Below are positions 23,950-31,074 of a DNA stretch of 41,060 nucleotides, piece after piece. Positions within the stretch are counted from its first letter, which is position 1. Every line of letters begins with the position of its first letter. The notes below the pieces were generated by a model. It made no database searches. It was not told the origin of the DNA and worked only from the letters and a program-made list of their open reading frames with translations. Source of the DNA: CAZVJA01 sp964626885. GTDB lineage: Bacteria; Planctomycetota; Planctomycetia; Planctomycetales; Planctomycetaceae. The position numbers were made by a program, and so were the translations under genes. The stretch spans positions 1 to 41,060 of the forward strand of contig CAZVJA010000021.1 of assembly GCA_964626885.1 (NCBI GenBank), in the 5' to 3' direction.

Positions 23950-24846
23950 ATGAAGAATCAATGGAACAGCGGCATTCATGACCGCAAGCTCAAAGAGGAA
24001 ATCTGCGAGATCGGCCGGCGGGTCTACGCCAAGGGATTCGCGGCAGCTAACGACGGCAACATCTCGATCCGTGTGGGAGAGAACGAGGTGCTCTGCTCCC
24101 CGACGATGATCTGCAAGGGGTTCATGAAGCCCGACGACATCTGCGCGGTCGATCTCGATGGCAACCAGATCGCCGGGAAGAAAAAGCGTACGAGCGAAAT
24201 CCTGCTCCACCTGACGATCATGAAGGCCCGGCCGGACGTGAAGGCGGTGGTGCACTGCCATCCGCCGCACGCGACGGCGTTCTCGGTTGCCGGGGAGCCG
24301 ATTCCGCAGTGCGTGCTTCCCGAGGTCGAAGTCTTCATGGGGGAGATTCCGATCGCGCCGTACGAAACTCCCGGCGGGCAGAAATTCGCCGACACCGTGT
24401 TGCCGTTCCTCAAGGGGACCAGTTGCGTCATCCTCAAGAATCACGGGACGGTGAGCTTCGGGAAGTCGCTGGAAGAAGCGTACTGGAAGACGGAGATTCT
24501 CGATGCGTATTGCCGCATTCTGTTGCTCGCGCGGCAACTGGGAAGGGTCGAGTACTTCACGCAGCAGCAGACGAACGAGCTGCTCGACTTGAAGAAAAAG
24601 CTCGGCTTCGACGACCCGCGGTTCCACGCCGAGAACTGCGATCTGTGCGGCAACAGCGCTTTCCGCGAGGGGTATCACGAGACGCTGCCGCAATCGCGGG
24701 CATTTGAACCCGCGCCGGAGTACCCCGGCTATCTGCAATCGAAAGCAGCGCCGCAAAACGGCAGCGGCAAGGAACAGGACATCGAAGATCTGGTGAAGAC
24801 GATCACGAATCAGGTCGTCTCGGCGCTGGGAGGGGCGAGCAAGTGA
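23950..24846 (+). CDS. Class II sugar-phosphate aldolase, BMC cargo (FucA/RhaD type)
   Basis: 298 residues from the ATG at 23950 (AAGG upstream). A GTG at 23905 and an ATG at 23920 are alternatives. It is a zinc-dependent class II aldolase/adducin-fold enzyme. Visible are ANDGNISIR (phosphate site, ~33-41), SEILLH with the probable catalytic Glu83, HCHPPHA with zinc ligands His102 and His104, and NHGTV with the third zinc His165. FucA- and RhaD-type enzymes split fuculose- or rhamnulose-1-phosphate into DHAP and lactaldehyde. The C-terminal ~80 residues are extra. They contain CDLC (230-233) and end in an amphipathic helix EQDIEDLVKTITNQVVSAL (275-293), a C-terminal encapsulation peptide. Confidence 0.93.
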   Translation: MKNQWNSGIHDRKLKEEICEIGRRVYAKGFAAANDGNISIRVGENEVLCSPTMICKGFMKPDDICAVDLDGNQIAGKKKRTSEILLHLTIMKARPDVKAVVHCHPPHATAFSVAGEPIPQCVLPEVEVFMGEIPIAPYETPGGQKFADTVLPFLKGTSCVILKNHGTVSFGKSLEEAYWKTEILDAYCRILLLARQLGRVEYFTQQQTNELLDLKKKLGFDDPRFHAENCDLCGNSAFREGYHETLPQSRAFEPAPEYPGYLQSKAAPQNGSGKEQDIEDLVKTITNQVVSALGGASK

Positions 24847-25769
24847 AAGTCAGTATCATTGGCGGCGGGGGATTAGTCGGCTCATGCGCGGGGTTCGCGC
24901 TGCAGGCGGGGCGGATTGTCCGCGAGATCGCGCTGGTTGACGTAAACCAAGATCTGGCGGAAGGTCAGGCGCTCGACATTCTGCATGGCAGCTCACTCGT
25001 CTCGGACCAGAAGATTACCGCCGGCGGCACGGAACACGTGGCCGACAGCGATATGGTGGTCATCACGGCCGGTCTGCGTCGCAAGCCGGATGAAAGTCGA
25101 TTGGCGCTCATCAACCGCAACGTGGAACTCTTTCGCGGCATTCTGGCCGACGTGAAAAAACATGGCCTGAAAAAAGACGCGATGGTGTTCGTCGTCTCGA
25201 ACCCGGTCGACGTGCTGACGTATCTCGCCGTGCGTGAACTGCCGTTGCCGCCGGAGAAGATCATCGGACTGGGGACCGTCCTCGACACGACCCGCCTGCG
25301 GGGCATGCTGGCGCTCGCACTCGAAGTACCGCCGACGCAGGTTTCGGCCCTCATCCTCGGCGAACACGGCGACAGCATGGTACCGATCTGGTCGGCGGCG
25401 CAGATCGGTGGGCTGCCGCTGGAGAAATGGCCCGGCGTCACGCAATCGGTGATACAAGATGTCGAAAAGCGGACGCGCGGCAGTGGCGCGGAAGTGATCA
25501 AGAAAAAAGGGGGAGCCGGCTTCGCGGTCGGCGTTTCCATTGCCGACGTGATTCACAGCGTCGCCCTCGATCAGCGGCGCATCCTGCCGGTATCGAGCCT
25601 GCAGACCGGCTGTTACCAGATGCGCGATGTCTGCATCTCGGTGCCGACGGTGGTGGGGCGCGACGGCGTACTCGATCGTGTCGAGATCGAACTTTGGCCG
25701 AAGGAACGGACCGCGCTCCAGAATTCCGCCCGCGTGCTGCGGGAGACGATTGACAAGGTTCTTCGCTGA
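24843..25769 (+). CDS. Lactate/malate dehydrogenase family protein
   Basis: A 308-residue NAD-dependent 2-hydroxyacid dehydrogenase (LDH/MDH family). GTG start, overlapping the aldolase stop (GTGA). The Rossmann motif GGGGLVGSCAG and acidic LVDVN (Asp33) indicate NAD. The catalytic set is present: Asp148 and Arg151 (LDTTRLR), His175 (GEHGDS) and Arg86. The residue that sets substrate choice in this family (Gln102 in LDH, Arg102 in MDH) is Arg80 in AGLRRKPDESR, which points towards malate/oxaloacetate, while ESRLALINRN is LDH-like. It may interconvert lactate and pyruvate, or another pair, to balance NAD(H). No encapsulation helix visible. Confidence 0.9.
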   Translation: MKVSIIGGGGLVGSCAGFALQAGRIVREIALVDVNQDLAEGQALDILHGSSLVSDQKITAGGTEHVADSDMVVITAGLRRKPDESRLALINRNVELFRGILADVKKHGLKKDAMVFVVSNPVDVLTYLAVRELPLPPEKIIGLGTVLDTTRLRGMLALALEVPPTQVSALILGEHGDSMVPIWSAAQIGGLPLEKWPGVTQSVIQDVEKRTRGSGAEVIKKKGGAGFAVGVSIADVIHSVALDQRRILPVSSLQTGCYQMRDVCISVPTVVGRDGVLDRVEIELWPKERTALQNSARVLRETIDKVLR

Positions 25770-25773
25770 CGTG

Positions 25774-26918
25774 ATGGAAAAATCCCTCGANNNNNNNNNN
25801 NNNNNNNNNNNNNNNNNNNNNNNNNNNNNNNNNNNNNNNNNNNNNNNNNNNNNNNNNNNNNNNNNNNNNNNNNNNNNNNNNNNNNNNNNNTGCTGACGAT
25901 CGACGAACGACTCTTTGATAATTCGCCGATCACGCCTGCCGCCCGGGCGAACGACGCGACCGACGTGCATGTGCCGCGTGGCGGAAAGGTACATCAGGAA
26001 GCGGCCCGTCCGTTCCGCACGGCGGGGATCGACCACATGCAGTGCGGACATCTCGATTGTGCCGTCGAGGAGCGCCGCCGCGGGGTCGATCTCGGTCTCT
26101 ATTCGGTGACGTTCAACAACAAGCTCGAACTCGATCACCAGACCCTCACGGAGTACAAAGCCTTTCGCGAAGAAGCGGAGCGGAAAGGGTTCCGGCACTT
26201 TTTGGAAATCTTCGACCCGAACGTGCCCGGGGCGGTTGATCCCGACTTGCAGCCGGGATTCATCAACGACCTGATCGCGCGGACGCTCGCGGGAGTAACA
26301 AAAGCGGGCCGACCAGTCTTCTTGAAGATGGTCTACCACGGTCCGAAGGCACTCGAGGAACTCGTGGCCTACGATCCGCATCTGATCGTCGGCATTCTGG
26401 GAGGAGCCGCGGGTACGACGCACGATGCTTTCCGTTTGATTTACGAATCGCGGAAGTACGGCGCGCGGGCAGCGCTTTTCGGACGAAAGATCAACCAGGC
26501 GGAAAATCAACTGGCGTTCATCGAGCTTCTGAGGCACATCGCCGACGGGGTGATTGAACCGGACGAAGCGGTGCGGGCGTATCACGCCGTACTGCAAAAG
26601 TTGAACGTCCAGCCGCACCGTTCGCTGGAGGAGGACTTGCAGTTTCAGACCGGCGTGATGAGTTATGGCGGCAGCGGGCGAACGATCAGTACGCCGGCGC
26701 CGAAGAATACAGCAATACGCCTCCCCCTCACCCCCGGTCCCTCTCCCGCGAGGGGAGAGGAGAGTAGGAAAGTCGCGTCGGGATCAACTCCAGCATCGAG
26801 TGCGGGTGTCACGACGAATGCGTCATCCAACACGGCCGCGCCCGACTTCAAATCGATGTCCTCGGATGAACGGCTGGCGTATCACCGCGCGCGGCTCAAG
26901 AGGATCTTCGGAGAGTAG
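25774..26918 (+). CDS. TIM-barrel aldolase-like protein, last gene of BMC operon, interrupted by assembly gap
   Basis: An ATG 4 nt after the dehydrogenase stop opens MEKSL, then 100 N follow. The frame resumes at 25893 and runs 341 codons to the stop. The visible body reads like a DhnA/LacD-type class I aldolase barrel: HFLEIFDPNVPG, VFLKMVYHGPKALEELV (a Lys at a Schiff-base-like strand), IVGILGGAAGTTHDAFRLI and GARAALFGRKINQAENQL. I cannot name the reaction. It may act on a sugar phosphate before or beside the BMC aldolase. Residues encoded by ~26700-26840 are a low-complexity linker that includes a translated REP element (LTPGPSPARGE). A short C-terminal helix follows (SDERLAYHRARLKRIFG). 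Confidence 0.7.
25791..25890. other. Assembly gap (100 N)
   Basis: A second conventional 100-N scaffold gap, again inside the BMC operon. It removes an unknown number of N-terminal codons of the aldolase-like gene. Frame cannot be checked across it. Confidence 0.95.
26721..26764 (-). repeat. REP-like palindromic element, copy 3, inside a coding region
   Basis: The reverse complement of this stretch matches REP copy 2: CTCTCCCC-TCGC-GGGAGAGGGACCGGGGGTGAGGGGG. It is translated in frame as LPLTPGPSPARGEE within the linker of the aldolase-like protein, so the element has been absorbed into the gene without breaking it. Confidence 0.8.
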
Positions 26919-26972
26919 CGCGAGAGGGGCTCAGATTCTCGGATCGGGAACCAGCGATAGAGTGCGTTCTTC

Positions 26973-27007
26973 CCTATCCCCTATATCCTATTCCCTATCT
27001 CCTATCC
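26973..27007. repeat. Heptanucleotide tandem repeat between convergent genes
   Basis: CCTAT recurs at 26973, 26980, 26987, 26994 and 27001, exactly every 7 nt, as five degenerate CCTATNN units. It lies in the 95-nt space between the end of the BMC operon and the convergent histidine kinase gene. Confidence 0.8.
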
Positions 27008-27013
27008 CTCTCT

Positions 27014-27841
27014 TCAGCACGCCTTTGGAATCGTGATCGCCGGGTTGCTCTTCGGCATCAGCGACGGTTCCGGCGGCTCGACCAGCGCGAACTTCAGTGT
27101 AAAAGTCGTCCCCTTGCCGACGGCGCTCTCGACGCGAATGCGTCCCTTGTGCGCTTCAATGACTTCACGACAGAGTGATAACCCGAGTCCGGTTCCCCCC
27201 TGCCCGCGGTCATCCGCTTCTTTGGTGGAATAGAAGGGCTCGAAAATCTGCCGCAGCTTTTCGGCCGGAATGCCCGAGCCGGTATCGCGGACGGAGATTT
27301 CCGCCGCACCCGCTTCTTCGTTGGCACGAACGGTGAGGAACAATCGTCCGCCCCCGTCCATCGCCTGCCGCGCGTTGATGATCAGGTTGAGGAGCACCTG
27401 CTGAATCTGGCTGGCGTTAATTTCCGCGTGCGGGCGTCCCTGGAAGTCAGTCTCCAGCTTCACCCGGTGCATCTGCAGATCTTTCTCAGTCAGCACCAGC
27501 ACATCTTCCACGAGCGTCACCAAATCGGTTGCCTCGCGGCGGTCCCCCTGGCTGCGGGAGTAGGCGAGCATGCCGGTCGTGATCCGCGACGCCCGTTGCC
27601 CGGCCGAGAGGATTTTGTCAAACGCCTTCTCGCGGGTGGCAACGTCTTTGTGACGCAGTCCCATCTTCGCGTAGTTGATGACGGTCGTCAGAATGTTGTT
27701 GAACTCGTGGGTGATCGAGGCTGCCAACGCCCCGACCGAGCTCATCTTTTGCGCCTGCATCAACTGCGTCTGCAAATCGCGAACCTGCTGCTGCAATGCC
27801 GCGATCTGTTCATCGGGCGATTGCACTCTCTCGACGCTCAT
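27014..27841 (-). CDS. Soluble sensor histidine kinase (NtrB-like)
   Basis: 275 residues from the ATG at 27841 (GGGGAG upstream on the minus strand). A TTG at 27874 is an alternative. A short coiled coil (~10-32) leads into the HisKA domain with the phospho-acceptor His45 in ASITHEFNNILTTVINYA. The HATPase_c domain shows the N box (NLIINARQAM), G1 (DTGSGIP), F box (IFEPFYSTK) and G2 (GTGLGLSL). There is no membrane segment, PAS, GAF or receiver domain, so the signal must enter through the coiled coil or a partner. No response regulator is adjacent. Convergent with the BMC operon; no evidence that it controls it. Confidence 0.92.
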   Translation of the reverse strand: MSVERVQSPDEQIAALQQQVRDLQTQLMQAQKMSSVGALAASITHEFNNILTTVINYAKMGLRHKDVATREKAFDKILSAGQRASRITTGMLAYSRSQGDRREATDLVTLVEDVLVLTEKDLQMHRVKLETDFQGRPHAEINASQIQQVLLNLIINARQAMDGGGRLFLTVRANEEAGAAEISVRDTGSGIPAEKLRQIFEPFYSTKEADDRGQGGTGLGLSLCREVIEAHKGRIRVESAVGKGTTFTLKFALVEPPEPSLMPKSNPAITIPKAC

Positions 27842-28198
27842 CCTGGAGTTCTCCCCACTCGCTTGTTGAACCAACCGGATTTCGCAATGACGGCTGTACC
27901 GGTTGTGCTGCTCTTTCGTATCGGTGGAACTGGCAGCGAGTCTTCAGGCGCTGAAACCGGAGTCCCCCTCGTTACGAAAAACCCAGTCTTCCAGGTTGGC
28001 CCTATGCCGAAGGTACTGCCTGGTGAATCTGGGGAATTCCGGGGCCAAGGGGAGAGATTGCGGGATCACCGGACCTTTTCACAGCGGATGTTGTCCAATC
28101 GACTGTGATTTTTGGGCGAATTGATGGCATGTTGAGATGATTTCAGACTCGACAGGGGAATTGCGGCAATTCCTTGCGGCATCCCGGTTTCATGCGGT
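27842..28198. other. Divergent intergenic region, kinase and ABC gene
   Basis: 357 bases between the minus-strand histidine kinase and the plus-strand ABC ATPase. It should hold both promoters. I find one clear element, the 17-bp palindrome at 28157-28173, and no convincing gene, RNA or consensus promoter. Confidence 0.55.
28157..28173. promoter_or_regulatory. Perfect 17-bp palindrome upstream of ABC ATPase gene
   Basis: GGAATTGC-G-GCAATTCC, a dyad with 8-bp perfect arms, centred ~35 nt before the ATG at 28199. The position suits a repressor operator. As RNA it would also form a hairpin. No known regulator motif recognised. Confidence 0.5.
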
Positions 28199-28942
28199 AT
28201 GGTCGAAGAAACAGGGGGTGCCGAGAACGTGATTCGAGTCGAAAATCTTTCACTGAGGGCCGGCACCTTTGTGCTCGACGGGGTCTCTTTTCACATCGAG
28301 ACCGGCGAATATGCGATCCTGATGGGTCGGACCGGCAGCGGTAAGACGACCATTCTCGAAGCGCTCTGTGGCCTGAAAACCGTCACGGGCGGGCGAATTC
28401 TGCTCAATGGGCGGGACGTCACCCGACTGAAGCCGGGGGCACGGAACATTGGTTTCGTGCCTCAGGATGCCGCGCTATTTGCCACGATGACGGTCCGCGA
28501 ACAAATTGGCTTCGCTCTGACGGTTCGCCGTTGGACGAAAGCCGATAAAGAATACCGCGTGAATGAACTCGCTGAATTGCTCGGCTTGAAGGGATTGCTC
28601 GACCGCAAGCCGGAGGGCTTAAGTGGCGGGGAACGCCAGCGGGTGGCGCTCGGCCGGGCATTGGCGGCGAACCCCGCAGTCCTCTGCCTCGATGAGCCGT
28701 TGAGCGCGCTCGACGATGCCACCCGCGAAGAGATGTACCGCGTGCTGCACACCGTCCGCGAGCATACACATGTGACGACGCTGCACATTACTCATAGCAG
28801 GGGGGAAGCACGGCGGCTGGGACACTTCGTCTTTCTACTCGACGGCGGGGCAGTGCGGAGGGTCGATCTCGACAGCGTGCCGTTGGAAGAGGAGTCGCCG
28901 ACGGGGACCGGACTCTCAATAGCTGATCGTGGTCACCTATGA
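28199..28942 (+). CDS. Orphan ABC transporter ATP-binding protein (ModC/PotA-like)
   Basis: A 247-residue ABC ATPase: Walker A GRTGSGKTT, Q-loop FVPQD, signature LSGGERQRVALGRAL, Walker B VLCLDEPLSALDD and switch His in ITHS. The wording GARNIGFVPQDAALFATMTVREQIGFAL is that of importer ATPases for molybdate, sulfate or polyamines. There is no TOBE domain at the C-terminus. Translation could also start at the GTG at 28229, which has GGGGG upstream. No permease or binding-protein gene is nearby, so the substrate is unknown. Its last 10 nt overlap the end of the convergent small gene. Confidence 0.9.
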   Translation: MVEETGGAENVIRVENLSLRAGTFVLDGVSFHIETGEYAILMGRTGSGKTTILEALCGLKTVTGGRILLNGRDVTRLKPGARNIGFVPQDAALFATMTVREQIGFALTVRRWTKADKEYRVNELAELLGLKGLLDRKPEGLSGGERQRVALGRALAANPAVLCLDEPLSALDDATREEMYRVLHTVREHTHVTTLHITHSRGEARRLGHFVFLLDGGAVRRVDLDSVPLEEESPTGTGLSIADRGHL

Positions 28943-29196
28943 ACTTGTCGCTTTTTGTATTCGACCTTGACTGAGGTCTTAAAAATGCAAGCGGCCTCGA
29001 TAATCCGGATATCCCAGCGATCTTCGGTACCATTGACGGTCATTACAATCTGTCCGTCGCCAGGGCGTAGTTCAACAAAACTCGCCGGAACAATGTGGTC
29101 TGGCCCAATCTTCGCAAGTGGTAACGACCTGCCTTGTGCCTCCAGCCACAACTGGACATCAGGGGAATAATTTGTTCGGATTTCCATATCCAACAT
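28933..29196 (-). CDS. Small conserved-looking protein, head-to-head with a kinase-fold gene
   Basis: An 87-residue protein I do not recognise: MEIRTNYSPDVQLWLEAQGRSLPLAKIGPDHIV, FVELRPGDGQIVMTVNGTEDRWDIRIIEAA and a basic tail. The pattern of alternating strands suggests a small beta fold. A Shine-Dalgarno (GGAG about 9 nt upstream on the minus strand) lies inside the opposing gene. Its ATG and that of the plus-strand gene share one CATG (29194-29197). It also overlaps the end of the convergent ABC gene by 10 nt, so it is hemmed in on both sides. Confidence 0.6.
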   Translation of the reverse strand: MLDMEIRTNYSPDVQLWLEAQGRSLPLAKIGPDHIVPASFVELRPGDGQIVMTVNGTEDRWDIRIIEAACIFKTSVKVEYKKRQVHR

Positions 29197-29689
29197 GGCG
29201 TTTTACTCCGAAGCAATTGTCCGGGCCGAAGAATACTCAAAACGTCGCCATCTGTCTATCAGAAGGCAGATTGGGGGCGGGATCCAAGGTGTTGTGTTTT
29301 CGACCGAAGCGGGAACAGCCATAAAATGCTTGATGCGGAAAGAGTTTTATCTTCGGGAGCGCAATGTATATCGTCGCCTAATGGATCAGGGCATTGAACG
29401 CATCTCGGGATTTTGGGTGCCGAAGCTTGTCGATTGCCACGATGAGCTTCTCGTCATCGAAATGCAAATTGTGTCCCCACCGTATGTTCTGGATTTTGCA
29501 AGCGCCTACCTGGATGAAACGCCTCTATATTGCGAGGATAAGGAGATGATGGCCGCCTGGCAAGCTGAGAGGAGGGAGCTCTTCGGTGATCGATGGCCCG
29601 AAGTTCTGGCATTGATGGCCGAATTTCGGAGACTTGGGATTTATTTGATGGATCCCAAGCCCGGAAACATCATGTTCGCAGCTGAATGA
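29195..29689 (+). CDS. Small kinase-fold (RIO/APH-like) protein
   Basis: A 164-residue protein with the skeleton of a protein-kinase-like fold: IGGGIQGVVFSTEAGTAIKCL (glycine loop and the Ala-x-Lys strand), LVIEMQIVSPP (hinge) and the C-terminal MDPKPGNIMFAAE, which resembles the catalytic-loop HxDxxPxN region in a shortened form. The usual activation segment and C-lobe are missing, so it is either a minimal kinase or an inactive relative. No Shine-Dalgarno is seen in front of the ATG at 29195. It is divergent from, and start-overlapped with, the 87-residue gene, which suggests a functional pair. Function unknown. Confidence 0.6.
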   Translation: MAFYSEAIVRAEEYSKRRHLSIRRQIGGGIQGVVFSTEAGTAIKCLMRKEFYLRERNVYRRLMDQGIERISGFWVPKLVDCHDELLVIEMQIVSPPYVLDFASAYLDETPLYCEDKEMMAAWQAERRELFGDRWPEVLALMAEFRRLGIYLMDPKPGNIMFAAE

Positions 29690-29810
29690 GGCTTCATCGC
29701 CAACGATACCCTCCGTTTTTCGCTACACGTCCTCGCATAAGAATTGCTCAATACTGGACAAAGAGCCTTCAACTCACTTTGCCGTCGAGATCGAAGAAAC
29801 ATCCCACTGT

Positions 29811-30677
29811 TTACCGTTCGATCGCAAGAAACCCCCGCAGCGTGAACTTGCCGCTCGGTTCGCGGAGCCGCTCGATCTCAACAGCTTGGAATCCGGCCCG
29901 TTCGATCAGCAGTTCCAGCGATTTTCTGCTGAAGACATGAATGTGCCCCAGCAGGAATTCCTCGCGCTCTTTTCCGCTGGAAACAGCCGCTTCGCCGTCG
30001 GGGACTTCCACGTAGACGAATCCCCCCGCGGCGAGCAATCGGCTGGATGAGTGGAGCATCGCCACCGGATCGGGGACATGCTCCAGTACCTTGTTAAATG
30101 TGACCACGTCGAACAGCTCTAGCCCTCCGATGGTGGTGATGTCACCGACTTTTCCCGGCACCCCGGCGACCTGGCGCGCGTGCTCGATCAGCCGCTCGTC
30201 GAGATCGAGCACGGTCGCCTCCCATCCCGACTCCTTCATGCGGGCCGCGAAAACGCAGAGCCCGGAACCGACATCGAGCAATGTCGGCCGTCGATCCATG
30301 AATCGTTCGTCCGGAAAGTGTCGACAGGCGAATTCGAGCACCCGCGTCACCCGGCCGGCGTTGTCACTCTGCTCCGGCGGCAGAGACATGACGCGCTCAT
30401 ACGCTCGCCGCAGCCCGGCTGCGTCCCCATACGTGCTGGTCACATAATTGTGCGCGTAGAGCTTCGACTGATCCAGCTCATGCCACTCGAGAAAATGCCC
30501 GCAGCCGATGCAGCGGTGAATCTCCCTCCAGTAATTGTCGGTACGGACGAACTCGAACGGCACTTCCAGCGGCATCAGCCGATCGTAAGCGAACTGCACG
30601 ACGAACTCCCGTCCGCCGCAAAGGGGACAGACGCGGTCAACATTCGGCCGATCTCCGGGTTGCGGCCGGTCAGCCAT
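29811..30677 (-). CDS. Class I SAM-dependent methyltransferase with zinc ribbon
   Basis: 288 residues from the ATG at 30677. The frame is open further upstream but reads as out-of-frame sequence of the preceding gene. An N-terminal zinc ribbon (VCPLCGG, Cys17/Cys20, and HRCIGCGHF) is followed by a Rossmann methyltransferase core: LLDVGSGLCVFAARMKESG (SAM motif I), VLDLDERL, FDVVTFNKVLEHVPDP (post-II) and LLAAGGFVYVEVPDGE. This layout occurs in glycan-modifying methyltransferases. It overlaps the preceding gene by 8 nt and is the last gene of the minus-strand glycan cluster. Confidence 0.9.
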   Translation of the reverse strand: MADRPQPGDRPNVDRVCPLCGGREFVVQFAYDRLMPLEVPFEFVRTDNYWREIHRCIGCGHFLEWHELDQSKLYAHNYVTSTYGDAAGLRRAYERVMSLPPEQSDNAGRVTRVLEFACRHFPDERFMDRRPTLLDVGSGLCVFAARMKESGWEATVLDLDERLIEHARQVAGVPGKVGDITTIGGLELFDVVTFNKVLEHVPDPVAMLHSSSRLLAAGGFVYVEVPDGEAAVSSGKEREEFLLGHIHVFSRKSLELLIERAGFQAVEIERLREPSGKFTLRGFLAIER

Positions 30678-31074
30678 CTCGCTTTCCCTCCGGCGAATCG
30701 AGCAGTCGAACCAGCCTGTTCGCATCGTCATCGCCGTCCAGCCAGGTGAGGAGACGCTGCTCTTCTTTGCGCATGTACTTCTCGAAGTCTTCTTCCTTTC
30801 CCCGCTCGACCAGCAACACGTACACCCGACCAGAGTCGTTGACAACCAGCGCCCCGCGCAACGCATGTTCTCGTAACCGGCCGTTGAGCGAGCCGGTTGC
30901 GTAATAGCCCCATGACTTGCGGACCACGTCATGCTCGGTCCCAGACCGAGTGACGAACGTGACCTGCTCGTCCGGTTCGAGAGCGACGTCGGCACAATGT
31001 CTGATCCGAATGTCTCCCTTCAGGCCGACATCGAATTCGCGCGGCGGGTCGCGGGGGGAAATATTCATGTCCAT
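30670..31074 (-). CDS. Hypothetical protein of the glycan cluster
   Basis: A 134-residue protein I do not recognise. The first ~95 residues look beta-rich (DIRIRHCADVALEPDEQVTFVT, GYYATGSLNGRLREHALRGALVVN, YVLLVERGKEEDFE). The C-terminal part is helical and charged (MRKEEQRLLTWL). It overlaps its upstream neighbour by 10 nt and its downstream neighbour by 8 nt, so it is firmly embedded in the operon. Probably an accessory subunit of the neighbouring amidotransferase or methyltransferase; no motif supports a specific role. Confidence 0.7.
   Translation of the reverse strand: MDMNISPRDPPREFDVGLKGDIRIRHCADVALEPDEQVTFVTRSGTEHDVVRKSWGYYATGSLNGRLREHALRGALVVNDSGRVYVLLVERGKEEDFEKYMRKEEQRLLTWLDGDDDANRLVRLLDSPEGKRDG

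Noticed and set aside
24993..26618. 541-codon open frame on the minus strand across the second N run
   Set aside because: It is antisense to the dehydrogenase and aldolase-like genes, crosses 100 N that translate as unknowns, and shows no family motif.
26973..27007. Possible CRISPR array
   Set aside because: The unit is 7 nt with no spacers and no cas genes nearby; it is a simple tandem repeat.
30678..30995. 106-residue N-terminal extension of the zinc-ribbon methyltransferase
   Set aside because: It is the overlapping out-of-frame reading of the 134-residue gene; the methyltransferase start at 30677 overlaps that gene by only 8 nt.
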